A DNA stretch of 64,000 bases, taken from Halonotius roseus (GTDB lineage: Archaea; Halobacteriota; Halobacteria; Halobacteriales; Haloferacaceae). A program made the position numbers and the translations under genes. This document shows, one piece after another, positions 1 through 8,474 of the stretch. Numbering within the stretch: the stretch's first letter is position 1; each line of letters starts with the position of its first letter. The stretch covers positions 62,001 to 126,000 of the forward strand of contig NZ_SESI01000004.1 in assembly GCF_006861655.1 (NCBI RefSeq), read 5' to 3'. The notes under the pieces are model-generated. The model did no database searches. It saw only the letters and a list, made by a program, of their open reading frames with translations, and was not told the origin of the DNA.

Positions 1-660
1 GTCTCGACGCACGCCGTCTCGTTGCTGTTGGCGTCGATCCGTCGGCTGAATGTCTACGATCGATCGGTGAAGCGTGGCCGATGGGACTGGGAGGATGGCG
101 CGCCGATCCACCGGCTGACCGGCGAGACGGTCGGCTTCCTCTCGTTTGGTCAGTTGGCGAAGGCGACCGCCGAGAAGCTGTCGGGATTCAACTGTGAGGT
201 CGTTGCCGCTGACCCCTACGTTGACAGCGAGGAGATGGCCGACCACGGTGTCGAGAAAGTCCCGCTTGACGAACTGCTCGAAACGGCGGATCACGTCTCG
301 ATTCACGCGCCGCTGACCGATGATACCCGCCATCTCTTCGACCGCGATGCGTTCCGCAAGATGAGCGACACCGCCGTCCTGGTCAACGTTGGTCGCGGTC
401 CGATCGTCAAGGAGGAGGCGTTGGTCTGGGCACTTGAGCACGACGAGATCGCTGCCGCCGGTCTTGACGTGCTCGAAGACGAGCCGCTGACGGACTCGCC
501 GCTGGCCAACCGCGACGATGTGATCCTCACGCCGCATGCCGCCTTCTACTCGGAGGAGTCGCTGACGGATCTCAACGAACACATCGGCAACGATATCCTG
601 TCGGTCTTCGACGGCGAAACACCCGCCGGCTACATTGATCCTGAGGCCGACTGGCTGTAG
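1..660 (+). CDS. D-2-hydroxyacid dehydrogenase, C-terminal part (5' end outside window)
   Basis: The frame is open from base 1, so the N-terminal part of the enzyme lies before the window; 219 residues are visible. They form the NAD-binding half and C-terminal closure of a D-isomer-specific 2-hydroxyacid dehydrogenase. The glycine motif is GFLSFG rather than GxGxxG, as in CtBP-like members. It is followed by the Arg motif VNVGRGPIV, the Glu motif DVLEDEPL and the catalytic His motif TPHAAFYSEES. Family members reduce 2-oxoacids to D-2-hydroxyacids with NAD(P)H in the cytoplasm. The substrate (phosphoglycerate, glyoxylate or other) cannot be told from this part. Family assignment is firm. Confidence 0.93.
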   Translation, partial: VSTHAVSLLLASIRRLNVYDRSVKRGRWDWEDGAPIHRLTGETVGFLSFGQLAKATAEKLSGFNCEVVAADPYVDSEEMADHGVEKVPLDELLETADHVSIHAPLTDDTRHLFDRDAFRKMSDTAVLVNVGRGPIVKEEALVWALEHDEIAAAGLDVLEDEPLTDSPLANRDDVILTPHAAFYSEESLTDLNEHIGNDILSVFDGETPAGYIDPEADWL

Positions 661-732
661 GTCGACGCCGGGGATTCGGCAGCGGCGACCGCGACGGCAA
701 CGTTTAGAACGGCTCAGCCCAGATAGCCGACC

Positions 733-1572
733 ATGACAGTTAGCGACTGGGGCGACTGGCTCCCGAAGGCCGTCGCCGACGCCGACCCCGAGACCGTCGC
801 CGTCTGGTATCTCGGCTGCAACGGGTTCGTGATCAAGGGTAGTGAGGGGACGACGATCTGGATCGATCCCTACGTCGGCTTGGGCGACCCGCCGCGAACG
901 ATCCGGATGATCCCGGTGCCGTTCGATCCCGAGGATGTGCCGGAATCGGGAGCCGACGCCGTGTTGGCGACCCACGAACACACCGACCACACTCACGGCC
1001 CGAGTCAGGGGCCGATTCTTGAGCGAACCGGTGCCGACTTCTACGCACCTGACGACAGCCTCAGCGTCGCCTTCGACGACGAGGAGTGGCTCGACAGCTA
1101 CGATATCTCGGACTCGCAGTTCACCGAGGTCACAGAGGGCGACAGCATCGAGATCGGGGAGTTCACGATCGACGTGGTCGAAACCCATGACCCGGATTCG
1201 ACCCATCCGGTCGGCTACGTGATCCAACACGCCTCGGGGACGATCTTCCACGCCGGCGACAGCAAGCCAGCCGACAGCTTTGCCGAGTTGGGCGACCAGT
1301 ACGATATCGATCTCGGAATTCTCGCCTTCGGGGCCATCGGCAACATCCCCGACAAGGAAACCCGCGAGCCGGTGCGGACGAAGTGGTATGCGACCGAAAA
1401 CGAGACGGTGAAATCCGCCTCGGATCTCCAACTCGATCGCCTGTTGCCGACCCACTGGGATATGTGGAAAGGGATGACCGCCGATCCGACTGTGCTCCAC
1501 CACCACGCCGCTTCCTACGAGTATCCGCAGGAACTGGAGATCGTTGAGATCGGCGACCGGGTCGAGCTCTGA
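733..1572 (+). CDS. MBL-fold metallo-hydrolase, UlaG-like
   Basis: This 279-residue protein has the metallo-beta-lactamase metal motif HEHTDH at residues 81-86, a later HAGDSK segment (bridging Asp) and a C-terminal THWDMW segment supplying the last metal His. It has no signal peptide, so it should be a cytoplasmic binuclear metal hydrolase. The early strand pattern and the THWDMW end resemble the UlaG (L-ascorbate-6-phosphate lactonase) branch more than RNase Z or glyoxalase II. The true substrate is unknown. It follows the dehydrogenase by 72 bases on the same strand and may be co-transcribed with it. Confidence 0.85.
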   Translation: MTVSDWGDWLPKAVADADPETVAVWYLGCNGFVIKGSEGTTIWIDPYVGLGDPPRTIRMIPVPFDPEDVPESGADAVLATHEHTDHTHGPSQGPILERTGADFYAPDDSLSVAFDDEEWLDSYDISDSQFTEVTEGDSIEIGEFTIDVVETHDPDSTHPVGYVIQHASGTIFHAGDSKPADSFAELGDQYDIDLGILAFGAIGNIPDKETREPVRTKWYATENETVKSASDLQLDRLLPTHWDMWKGMTADPTVLHHHAASYEYPQELEIVEIGDRVEL

Positions 1573-1763
1573 TCGGATGAGTGAGGGCTAGCCATCACAC
1601 TCGGCTGTTGCCCGGAATACAACTATCTTGTTCAATTCTGGTGTTTTTGTCCATATTTAATGACGAGCAAAGCTTGTATATACACATATAAACGTATCCA
1701 TACGTACACACCAACAGTTAAGTCGGTTGCCAACATCGGGATGTATGAAGTCAAAACGAGAAA

Positions 1764-1783
1764 CACACAACAGGCGTTGTGTG
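1764..1783 (+). promoter_or_regulatory. Leader hairpin upstream of a Shine-Dalgarno site
   Basis: A perfect 8-bp inverted repeat, CACACAAC and GTTGTGTG around a 4-base AGGC loop, lies in the leader of the small gene at 1804. It ends seven bases before the GGGAG Shine-Dalgarno-like stretch at about 1790-1794. A TATA-like run (tatatacacatataaa) at about 1676-1691 could start the transcript near 1715. Most haloarchaeal mRNAs are leaderless, so a structured leader with a ribosome binding site is unusual and suggests translational control. This is inference from sequence. Confidence 0.5.
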
Positions 1784-1803
1784 ATTACAGGGAGAACAAC
1801 ACA

Positions 1804-2013
1804 ATGATGACTGACTACGACTTCCCAGTGTGGTTCTGGGATCCGGAGACGACCGACGAAGACCGCAGCAACTGGATGACCCAAGAGCGGTGTCGCCGCC
1901 AGGCGATGCGCCAGCAGACCGCCTACCGCCGCCGCATGGAACGATCCGCCGAGCGACGGGCACGACGCGAGGCGGCCAGCCCGGCGACAGTCGCCGTTGA
2001 GAACTACCGCTGA
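1804..2013 (+). CDS. Small basic hypothetical protein
   Basis: This predicted protein of 69 residues has an aromatic/acidic N-terminus (DYDFPVWFWDPE) and a long Arg-rich helix with many RR and RRR groups, which is unusual in an acidic haloarchaeal proteome and could bind RNA or DNA. The frame is open further upstream (ATGs at 1660 and 1741). I chose 1804 because a GGGAG Shine-Dalgarno-like site sits about nine bases before it and a hairpin lies just upstream. I do not recognise the family. Confidence 0.55.
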   Translation: MMTDYDFPVWFWDPETTDEDRSNWMTQERCRRQAMRQQTAYRRRMERSAERRARREAASPATVAVENYR

Positions 2014-2072
2014 GGTCGGCTGTGGTCGCCCGGTCGATCTGACCGGGTGGCGTTGGTGGGGCTGTCACAGAC

Positions 2073-2111
2073 CACACCGGTGTGTGACCGGCCACCAGCC
2101 CGCATATTTTA
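2073..2111 (+). promoter_or_regulatory. Promoter with upstream palindrome for the coiled-coil gene
   Basis: A TATA-like box (tatttta, about 2104-2110) lies about 26 bases before the ATG at 2137, giving a leader of only a few bases. Upstream at 2073-2084 is the perfect 12-bp palindrome CACACCGGTGTG, nested between GTCACA and TGTGAC arms. Its position just before the TATA element fits an activator or repressor site. The regulator is unknown. Confidence 0.45.
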
Positions 2112-2136
2112 AGTCATTGGTTGAGTAGAAGGTTCC

Positions 2137-4563
2137 ATGAGCCAGGGGCCAGAGACGGATGACCTCGTGACGGTGTCCAACGACGGTGTTGTCGTCGAGA
2201 AGACCGTCACAGCCGAGGAGTTCCCCGTCCCAGCGGTCGCGTTTACACTGACGTCGAACACCGATGTGCCGGTACATGTTCGGCTGACAGACCAGATCCC
2301 GAGTTCCTTTCCGATGGAGCGGATCGGGTTCCATCCGGACTACCACAGCGACGCGTGGACGGCCTACAAGAACCACCGCGTCGAGTTCGAGTACACCCTC
2401 GATCCAACCGAAACGGTCGAAACCGTCTACGGCATCCGGACTGATGACCCCGACGAGCTCCAGCAGTTCCTGACCGAACCCGAGATCAAGGAGATCGCCA
2501 CCTCCGAGGATGACCCGACCGACATCGAGGGTGTTCTCGGCTCCGACAACAGCCAGCTCATCCGTGAGGTGTTGGCCGGCGAACGCTCCTCGCTGCCCGG
2601 CGCGGACGCGGGCGAGACACCGCTTGATGGCCCTGTCAACCCCAGCGATTCGGATGTCGATCCCGAAACACCGCCCGAGGAGGCCGGCGATGGGACACCA
2701 CCGGCCGACGAGGCCCCGGCGGCCCCCACGGCCGCTTCCGACGCTGACGCCGCTGCCGACGCTATTGACGACACACCCCCGTCGGAACCCGCCGACGCGG
2801 AGCCCTCGATCGACGACGACGCCGACGATGACGGTGAGGACATCGACCCGCTCGATGCTGTCGATGTCGACGGTGATCCGACCGATGATGAGGAGTGGGG
2901 GCCGGAAACCGGCACAGACGCAGCAGACGAGCCGACCGATGATGAGGAATGGGGGCCGGAAACCGGAGTCGACGACGAGCCTGAGACGGAGCGAACCGAT
3001 GATGAAGCGATTGCGGTCGACGACGATGCGGCTGCGACCGCCGACGATGACGACGCCATTGAGGACGATTCCCTTGACGCGGCAACTGAGGCCGGTGAAG
3101 AACCCGATCTTGATACCAACACCGAATCTGCTGTCGACGCCGAATCCGATGTGGATGACGACTCCGACGTAGACGCCGAGCCCGATATCGACGATGAAAG
3201 CGAGTCTGATGAGATCGACACCGACTTCGAGAGCGATCCAGCCGGCGAACCCGAAACCGACGAGGAGTCCGCTATCGACGATGAACTCGATGTCAACGAC
3301 GAACTCGATGTCGACGATGAACCCGGTGTCGACGATGAGCTCGATCTTGACGACGAACCCGATCTTGACATCGAACCAGAACCCGAGGCCGGTGCTGACG
3401 ACGCCGACACCGAGCTGATCGATGAGAGCGAGGAGGACGACGAGGACGCCCCCGACGATGACGCCAGCGACGCGGTCGACGAAGCTGATGAGGACACCAT
3501 GACCCAGTCACCCGACGACGACGATGCCACAGCATCGACGGCCGACGAGTCGGATACCGCCGCGGCCACACCCGATGCCGCTGAGGGGATCGCGGCCGCC
3601 CTCGCCGAGGAGCTGCGCGAAGGGACGATCTCCGAGGAGGATCGTTCGGTGATCAAATCCGAGCTCGGGTTGGGGCTTCCCCGAAGTGCGGAGGTGCGGA
3701 TCGAACGGCTCCAATCGCAGGTCGATGAGCTGTCCACCTACACGGACGCCCTCGAAGCGTTTATCGACGACCACGGGACGAGCGAGGACATCTTCGATAG
3801 CTTCCAAGCTGATATCGACGAGCTGTCGGCGACCGTCGAGGAGCTGGAGGCCGAAATCGAAGCCGACACGGCCGACAACGAGGCCGAGATCGACGCGCTG
3901 GAATCCGAGGTCGAAACGGCCACCGAGGAACTGTCAACCCTCTCAGAGACGGTCGACAGCCACGAACAGACGCTCGATGCCCTCGAATCGGATGTGACCG
4001 AACTCGACGACCGGCTGGACGAGACGGACACAACCGCAACAGAGGCCGCCGAAACAGCCGAATCGGCCAGCGACACCGCCGACGATGCCGCCGCCGCCGT
4101 CGAGGAACTCGAAGCCGATCTTGCTGACGCCACCGACGAGATCGAAAGCGTCATCGACGAGATCGACTCGGTTGCCGAGGAGGTCGACAGTGTCGATGCC
4201 ACCGTCGACGATCTTGATGCGGTGGTTAACGACATTGAGGCGACAGTTGACGACGTCGAGGCAACAGTTGACGACATCGAAGGAACCGTTGACAATCTTG
4301 ATGAGACGGTTATCGACACCCAGGATGATGTTGCGGACATCCGCGCGGAGCTTGATACGGTCGAGGGCGATCTGGGTGACAACATCGAATCCCTGTGGGA
4401 TACGCTGCAGGAGATCGAAGAGCAGGCCGAGGCGGCCGCCGATGCGGACGATCTCGCCGAGATCGAAGCCCGGCTCGACGATGCCGAGGATGGTATCGAA
4501 GCCCTCGAACAGTTCCGTGAGGGGCTGAGCTCCGCCTTTGGCGTCGGCAACGACGACTCCTAA
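2137..4563 (+). CDS. Large acidic coiled-coil protein
   Basis: This 808-residue protein has three parts. Residues 1 to about 165 form a folded-looking domain with many beta strands (RLTDQIPSSFPMERIGFHPD region). Residues about 165-480 are a low-complexity Asp/Glu/Ala linker with repeated DDELDVDDEP-like units and a duplicated TDDEEWGPETG segment. Residues about 490-808 form a long coiled coil in which five or six near-identical heptads of the form TVDDIEA are encoded by 21-bp tandem repeats. There is no signal peptide or membrane segment. The architecture suggests a structural or scaffolding role, but the function is unknown. It shares orientation with the HisG-like gene 76 bases downstream. 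Confidence 0.85.
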   Translation: MSQGPETDDLVTVSNDGVVVEKTVTAEEFPVPAVAFTLTSNTDVPVHVRLTDQIPSSFPMERIGFHPDYHSDAWTAYKNHRVEFEYTLDPTETVETVYGIRTDDPDELQQFLTEPEIKEIATSEDDPTDIEGVLGSDNSQLIREVLAGERSSLPGADAGETPLDGPVNPSDSDVDPETPPEEAGDGTPPADEAPAAPTAASDADAAADAIDDTPPSEPADAEPSIDDDADDDGEDIDPLDAVDVDGDPTDDEEWGPETGTDAADEPTDDEEWGPETGVDDEPETERTDDEAIAVDDDAAATADDDDAIEDDSLDAATEAGEEPDLDTNTESAVDAESDVDDDSDVDAEPDIDDESESDEIDTDFESDPAGEPETDEESAIDDELDVNDELDVDDEPGVDDELDLDDEPDLDIEPEPEAGADDADTELIDESEEDDEDAPDDDASDAVDEADEDTMTQSPDDDDATASTADESDTAAATPDAAEGIAAALAEELREGTISEEDRSVIKSELGLGLPRSAEVRIERLQSQVDELSTYTDALEAFIDDHGTSEDIFDSFQADIDELSATVEELEAEIEADTADNEAEIDALESEVETATEELSTLSETVDSHEQTLDALESDVTELDDRLDETDTTATEAAETAESASDTADDAAAAVEELEADLADATDEIESVIDEIDSVAEEVDSVDATVDDLDAVVNDIEATVDDVEATVDDIEGTVDNLDETVIDTQDDVADIRAELDTVEGDLGDNIESLWDTLQEIEEQAEAAADADDLAEIEARLDDAEDGIEALEQFREGLSSAFGVGNDDS
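2881..2966 (+). repeat. Intragenic 54-bp-period direct repeat
   Basis: Two 32-base copies differing at one position (2881-2912 and 2935-2966) encode TDDEEWGPETG twice, 18 codons apart, inside the acidic linker of the coiled-coil protein. The near-identity at DNA level suggests a recent in-frame duplication. Confidence 0.8.
4201..4326 (+). repeat. 21-bp tandem repeats encoding coiled-coil heptads
   Basis: Six consecutive 21-base units (from 4201, 4222, 4243, 4264, 4285 and 4306) encode heptads of the type TVDDIEA. Units three and four are nearly identical in DNA. The array is in frame, so copy-number change would shorten or lengthen the coiled coil by whole heptads. Confidence 0.8.
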
Positions 4564-4639
4564 TCGCTCTGGTGTCGGCTGTTTTCTGTCTGCATCGAAA
4601 ACGGAATCCGTTTAGTCGGGGGCCACGAGAGTCCGTTTA

Positions 4640-5539
4640 ATGACCGCGACGATCCCGGTCGCCGTTCCCAGAAAGGGGCGGCCGCTGGAAGCGGTGCTCG
4701 AACGGGTGGCTACCGTGGCCGATATCGACGCGCGTGCCGACAGCATCATCTCCACGCTGCGCTACGAGAAGGCACTCACGAAAGGCACCAAATCGGCCGA
4801 CGAGAGCCCCTATGAACGGCTGGCCGACTACAGCGAGACAGGCGATCCCTCCGCCCCGGAGTACACGCTCCTGCGGGACGACCGCGAGGGGTTTCCACGC
4901 CGTGTCGTCTTCGACAGCCTCTCGGTGTCGGTCGACGACATCACCCTCCGGCTGATCGGCCGCGAGGAGCCGTTTCGCGCGCTGCGAACCCACGAGTTCG
5001 CCCTCGGCTTCGACAGCGCGGATCTCGTCTTGGAGGAGGTCGTCGAGCTCCGCCCGGAGGGGATCGGCTCGCTGGCGGAGATCAACGCCCGCATCAACCC
5101 CCAGGACACCGATGTCGCTGTCGTGACCGGCCTCGGCGATACGGTGTACCACACGCTGTTGGCGACGCCGGAGGCCGTCGGCGAGACGGCGACGCTTGAC
5201 CGTGAGTTCGTCGCCGACTACCGCGGCCCGCTGTGTATCTCACCGCGATACGAACGGCTTGTTGAGGCCGTCCTTGGCACAGCGGCGACCGACGGCGTCG
5301 AGTTCGCCTATCCGACCGAGACGGCCGAGGAAGAGGCCGCGATCGCCGACACCGGGGTCGGCGTCTATCTGACCGTTACCGGCTCGACCGCCCGGGAACA
5401 CGGGCTCGTGCTTGGCGAGCAGCTGTTCCCGAGTGAGACCGTGCTCATGGAAAACACCGCTGAGGCCGACGCGGCCGTCGAGGCAGCCACACAGCTGCTC
5501 ACCGATCCGGCGACCGAGACCGCCCTCCAGGTTGAGTAA
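4640..5539 (+). CDS. HisG-like protein (ATP phosphoribosyltransferase fold, role unknown)
   Basis: The 299-residue protein begins TIPVAVPRKGRPLEAVLERV, the same pattern as the N-terminus of HisG (IAVPNKGRL). Its second half carries a segment VGVYLTVTGSTAREHGLVL comparable to the PRPP-loop and strand region of HisG, where DLVSTGSTLRENGL is typical. The middle is strongly diverged and holds an extra 60-80 residues. No other histidine gene is nearby, so it is more likely a paralogue with another role than the biosynthetic enzyme. A TATA-like tttagt at about 4610 suggests a leaderless transcript of its own. Confidence 0.6.
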   Translation: MTATIPVAVPRKGRPLEAVLERVATVADIDARADSIISTLRYEKALTKGTKSADESPYERLADYSETGDPSAPEYTLLRDDREGFPRRVVFDSLSVSVDDITLRLIGREEPFRALRTHEFALGFDSADLVLEEVVELRPEGIGSLAEINARINPQDTDVAVVTGLGDTVYHTLLATPEAVGETATLDREFVADYRGPLCISPRYERLVEAVLGTAATDGVEFAYPTETAEEEAAIADTGVGVYLTVTGSTAREHGLVLGEQLFPSETVLMENTAEADAAVEAATQLLTDPATETALQVE

Positions 5540-5541
5540 CG

Positions 5542-6597
5542 CTATCTCTCCGCACCCTTGGCGTGCGTGCTCGCCTGTTGTCGCCGAATGATCCCGACGT
5601 TGTTGGCGACACGCTCGGTCATCGTTTTGAACGCGGTCGCCGTTTCGCCATCCGATCGGACGATCGGCTCGCCGCCGTCGCCGCCGGCCCGGATCGCCGG
5701 ATCCAGCGGGATCGCCCCGAGGAACGGGAGGTTCTCCTCGTCGGCGAAGTCCTCACCGCCGCCGGCACCGAAGATATCGTGGCGGCCGCCGCAGTCGGGA
5801 CAGCGGAACGACGACATGTTTTCGACGATCCCCAAGACGGGTGTTTCGTGTTCGCCGAACATGCGCAACCCCTTGACCGCGTCGTCGATGGCGACCTGCT
5901 GGGGTGTCGTGACGATCACCGCCCCTGTTAGCGGCAGCGTCTGGAGCACCGTCAGCTGGGTATCGCCCGTCCCCGGCGGGAGGTCGACGACGAGGTAATC
6001 CAGCTGTCCCCACTCGACATCCTCGACCAGTTGGGTCAGCATCTTGTGTACCATCGGGCCACGCCAGATCACCGGATCGTCGGGGCCGACGAGGAAATCC
6101 ATGCTCATCAGTTTCAGCCCGTACTGCTCCGGTGGGATCAGCGTCTTCTCCTCGGTAGCGTCCGGGGCCTCGTCGCTGTCGACCATGCGGGGGACGTTCG
6201 GCCCGTAGATGTCGGTATCGAACAGCCCGACCCGCGCGCCGCGCTCGGCCAACCCCGCCGCGAGATTCACCGACACCGTCGATTTGCCGACGCCGCCTTT
6301 CCCGGAGGCGACGGCGATGATGTTTTGGATGTTGGGCAACACCTCCTCGTCGGTGTGCAGCCCTGACGGCAATGCCGCCGTCAGCTCGATCTCACGGCCG
6401 GTGTCGGACAGAGCCGCCCGTATATCGTCGGCGATCTGTGACTCGTGGGGGGCGTACGGCGCGCCGAGAGCCAGCGAGAGCCGAATCGTCTCGTCGTCGA
6501 CATCGACCGCGTTGACGAGCCCGAGAGAGACGATATCGTCGTCGAGATCGGGATCCTCGACAGTCGACAACAGCGATCGCACGTCGTCGTCGTTCAT
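5542..6597 (-). CDS. Mrp/NBP35 (ApbC) family iron-sulfur carrier ATPase
   Basis: The 351-residue protein has an N-terminal MIP18/DUF59-type domain (residues 1-85) joined to a deviant Walker A P-loop ATPase (GKGGVGKS, residues 99-106) with the DTDIYGPNVPRM switch region. CPDC at 266-269 supplies the cysteines that hold a bridging Fe-S cluster in the dimer. The family loads Fe-S clusters onto target proteins in the cytoplasm. A TATA-like box (cttattc on the minus strand, about 6627-6634) lies 26-30 bases upstream, suggesting a leaderless mRNA. The gene ends two bases from the convergent HisG-like gene. Confidence 0.93.
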   Translation of the reverse strand: MNDDDVRSLLSTVEDPDLDDDIVSLGLVNAVDVDDETIRLSLALGAPYAPHESQIADDIRAALSDTGREIELTAALPSGLHTDEEVLPNIQNIIAVASGKGGVGKSTVSVNLAAGLAERGARVGLFDTDIYGPNVPRMVDSDEAPDATEEKTLIPPEQYGLKLMSMDFLVGPDDPVIWRGPMVHKMLTQLVEDVEWGQLDYLVVDLPPGTGDTQLTVLQTLPLTGAVIVTTPQQVAIDDAVKGLRMFGEHETPVLGIVENMSSFRCPDCGGRHDIFGAGGGEDFADEENLPFLGAIPLDPAIRAGGDGGEPIVRSDGETATAFKTMTERVANNVGIIRRQQASTHAKGAER

Positions 6598-6663
6598 GCG
6601 TGGAGGTCGGCGAGTCCGCCGAATAAGGGTTTGGTACCTGCCTGTTGACCTGCCGTGGCTGTC

Positions 6664-7458
6664 TCACGCGCCGTCGATCAGCGTCCCGACATCGTCGTCA
6701 GCGAGAAAGCCGGCGATGGCGTCAGGCCCGAAGATGTGGGCCGGCGCGCCGAGGGCAAGCAGCTCTCGCACCTTGGCGGCCATCCCGCCGCTCACGTCGG
6801 TCGACTCGCTGTCGCCCAGGGCGGCCGCAACCGACCCAAAATCGGTGATCGACTCGATCACGTCGCCGTCGGTGTTGAGGACGCCTGGAACCGTCGAACA
6901 GAGACCGACACGCGACGCACCGAGTCGCTCGGCCAGTCCCGTCACGATCTCGTCGCCACTCAGGACGGTCACGCCCTTCCCGGCGTGGGCGACGACATCG
7001 CCGTGTAACACAGGAATAAATCCTTCGGCGCGCAGCCCTGCGACCGCGGCCGTCGGCAGCGACAGCCCGGCGTCGGCGTCGCGGGCGGCAGCCGACAGCG
7101 GATGGACGGGAACCGCAGGGACGCCCGCGGCTTGCAGCCGGTCGACGACGACGCTGTTCAGTCGTTTCATCGCGCCGTGGATCGCCGTCACCGCCGCCGG
7201 ATCGTGGGTGCCCTCGGTCGTCGAGACGCCGTGGTCGGCAGCGTGAACATGGCCGAAGCTGCCGCCGCCGTGGACGACGATCAACTCGGCGGGGCCAGCG
7301 GAGGCGTCGCCGTCCGCAACCCCAGCAGCAGCGATCGCCGAGACAACGCTGTCGAGTGCATCGTCGTCGACGGTTTCCGGGCTGTCCTTGTCGGTGATGA
7401 CGCTGCCGCCGAGTTTGAGAACCGTCAGGTCGACGCCGGCGGTCGCGTCGCCGGCCAT
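6664..7458 (-). CDS. Isopentenyl phosphate kinase
   Basis: This 264-residue amino-acid-kinase-fold protein has the N-terminal LKLGGSVIT motif and the hallmark HGGGSFGH around residues 63-70, whose last His is the IPK-specific phosphate-binding residue. It phosphorylates isopentenyl phosphate to isopentenyl diphosphate in the archaeal mevalonate pathway, the source of archaeal lipid side chains. Its ATG shares one base with the TAA of mevalonate kinase (TAATG), so the two are translationally coupled. The gap to mrp is 66 bases. Confidence 0.93.
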   Translation of the reverse strand: MAGDATAGVDLTVLKLGGSVITDKDSPETVDDDALDSVVSAIAAAGVADGDASAGPAELIVVHGGGSFGHVHAADHGVSTTEGTHDPAAVTAIHGAMKRLNSVVVDRLQAAGVPAVPVHPLSAAARDADAGLSLPTAAVAGLRAEGFIPVLHGDVVAHAGKGVTVLSGDEIVTGLAERLGASRVGLCSTVPGVLNTDGDVIESITDFGSVAAALGDSESTDVSGGMAAKVRELLALGAPAHIFGPDAIAGFLADDDVGTLIDGA

Positions 7459-8474
7459 TATGGCTCCTCCAGGCGAACGCCCTCGGTGGCGAGTTCGGCG
7501 CGAAACGCCTGCTCACAGTCCGTCGTGTACTGGAGACTCGTCTCGGTTTCGTCGGTCGCGTCGAGGGCGACGATACAGCCCCCGCCGCCCGCGCCGGTGA
7601 GCTTCGCGCCATCCGCGCCAGCCTCACGGGCCGCCCAGACCATCGTATCCAGCGACCGCGAGGAGACGCCGAGCGCGGAGAGGAGGCCGTGGTTGATATC
7701 CATGAGTTCGCCTAGTTCACCGATCAGTTCCGCGCTCGGATCGCTGTCGGGATCGGCGTCGGCCAGCAGCGACTCGCCTTCCCGGACGATGTCGCCGATG
7801 GCTTCGACCGTGTCGGCGGCGAACTCGTAGCGATCCCGCAGCGAGCGTACGCCGGCGACCAGCTGGCCGGTGTCGCCCGCGCCGCCGTCGAAGCCGACGA
7901 CGAAGGGAAGTTCCGGCGTGTCGAGGCGGGTGCAGTCGTCGCCCTCGACGCGAACCGCACCCCCCATCGTCGAGCAGAAGGTGTCCGCGCGGGAGGCTTG
8001 GCCGTCCTGCACATCGTACTCGGCCCGATAGGCACGATCGGCGAGTTCGCGGCGGTCGAGCGGCTCGCCGAGTGCGCGCGTCGCGGCGTCGATGCCGGCG
8101 ACGACGACCGCCGCCGAGGAGCCCAGCCCCGCGCCAAGCGGGATCTCGCTGTCGACGGAGATATCGAAGCCGGCGTCGGGCGCGTCGGCCGCCTCGCGGG
8201 CCTGTTCGACCGCGGCGTCAACGTAGCCTGTGGCCGCATCGAGCAGCGGTTTCGGCACGTCGACATCCGGCCGGTCGTCGGGGCTGTCGGCGTACTCGAC
8301 GGCGAACCCGTCGAGGGTGAGATCCTGGGCTTCGACGCGAACGTGGCTGTCATCGCGGGGTTCGACGGTGACCGTCGCCCGGCGTTCGATCGCGCACGGA
8401 ACCGCCGGCTCGCCGTAGACGACGGCGTGCTCGCCGAAGAGGTACACCTTCCCCGGCGCGCTGACGACCGTCAT
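7458..8474 (-). CDS. mvk: Mevalonate kinase
   Basis: The 338-residue GHMP kinase begins TVVSAPGKVYLFGEHAVVYG, the conserved mevalonate kinase start that binds substrate, and has the GHMP phosphate loop LGAGLGSSAAVVV and the C-terminal KLTGAGGGGC motif. It phosphorylates mevalonate at C5. The frame is open 46 codons further upstream, but the family start is the ATG at 8474, and a TATA-like tataaaaa (minus strand, 8551-8558) implies a transcript starting near 8528. It is coupled to the isopentenyl phosphate kinase gene by a one-base overlap. Confidence 0.94.
   Translation of the reverse strand: MTVVSAPGKVYLFGEHAVVYGEPAVPCAIERRATVTVEPRDDSHVRVEAQDLTLDGFAVEYADSPDDRPDVDVPKPLLDAATGYVDAAVEQAREAADAPDAGFDISVDSEIPLGAGLGSSAAVVVAGIDAATRALGEPLDRRELADRAYRAEYDVQDGQASRADTFCSTMGGAVRVEGDDCTRLDTPELPFVVGFDGGAGDTGQLVAGVRSLRDRYEFAADTVEAIGDIVREGESLLADADPDSDPSAELIGELGELMDINHGLLSALGVSSRSLDTMVWAAREAGADGAKLTGAGGGGCIVALDATDETETSLQYTTDCEQAFRAELATEGVRLEEP

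Noticed and set aside
3194-3571. Long alternate-frame ORFs opposite the acidic coiled-coil gene
   Set aside because: They arise from the repetitive GAC/GAT codons of the coding frame and have no protein-like pattern.
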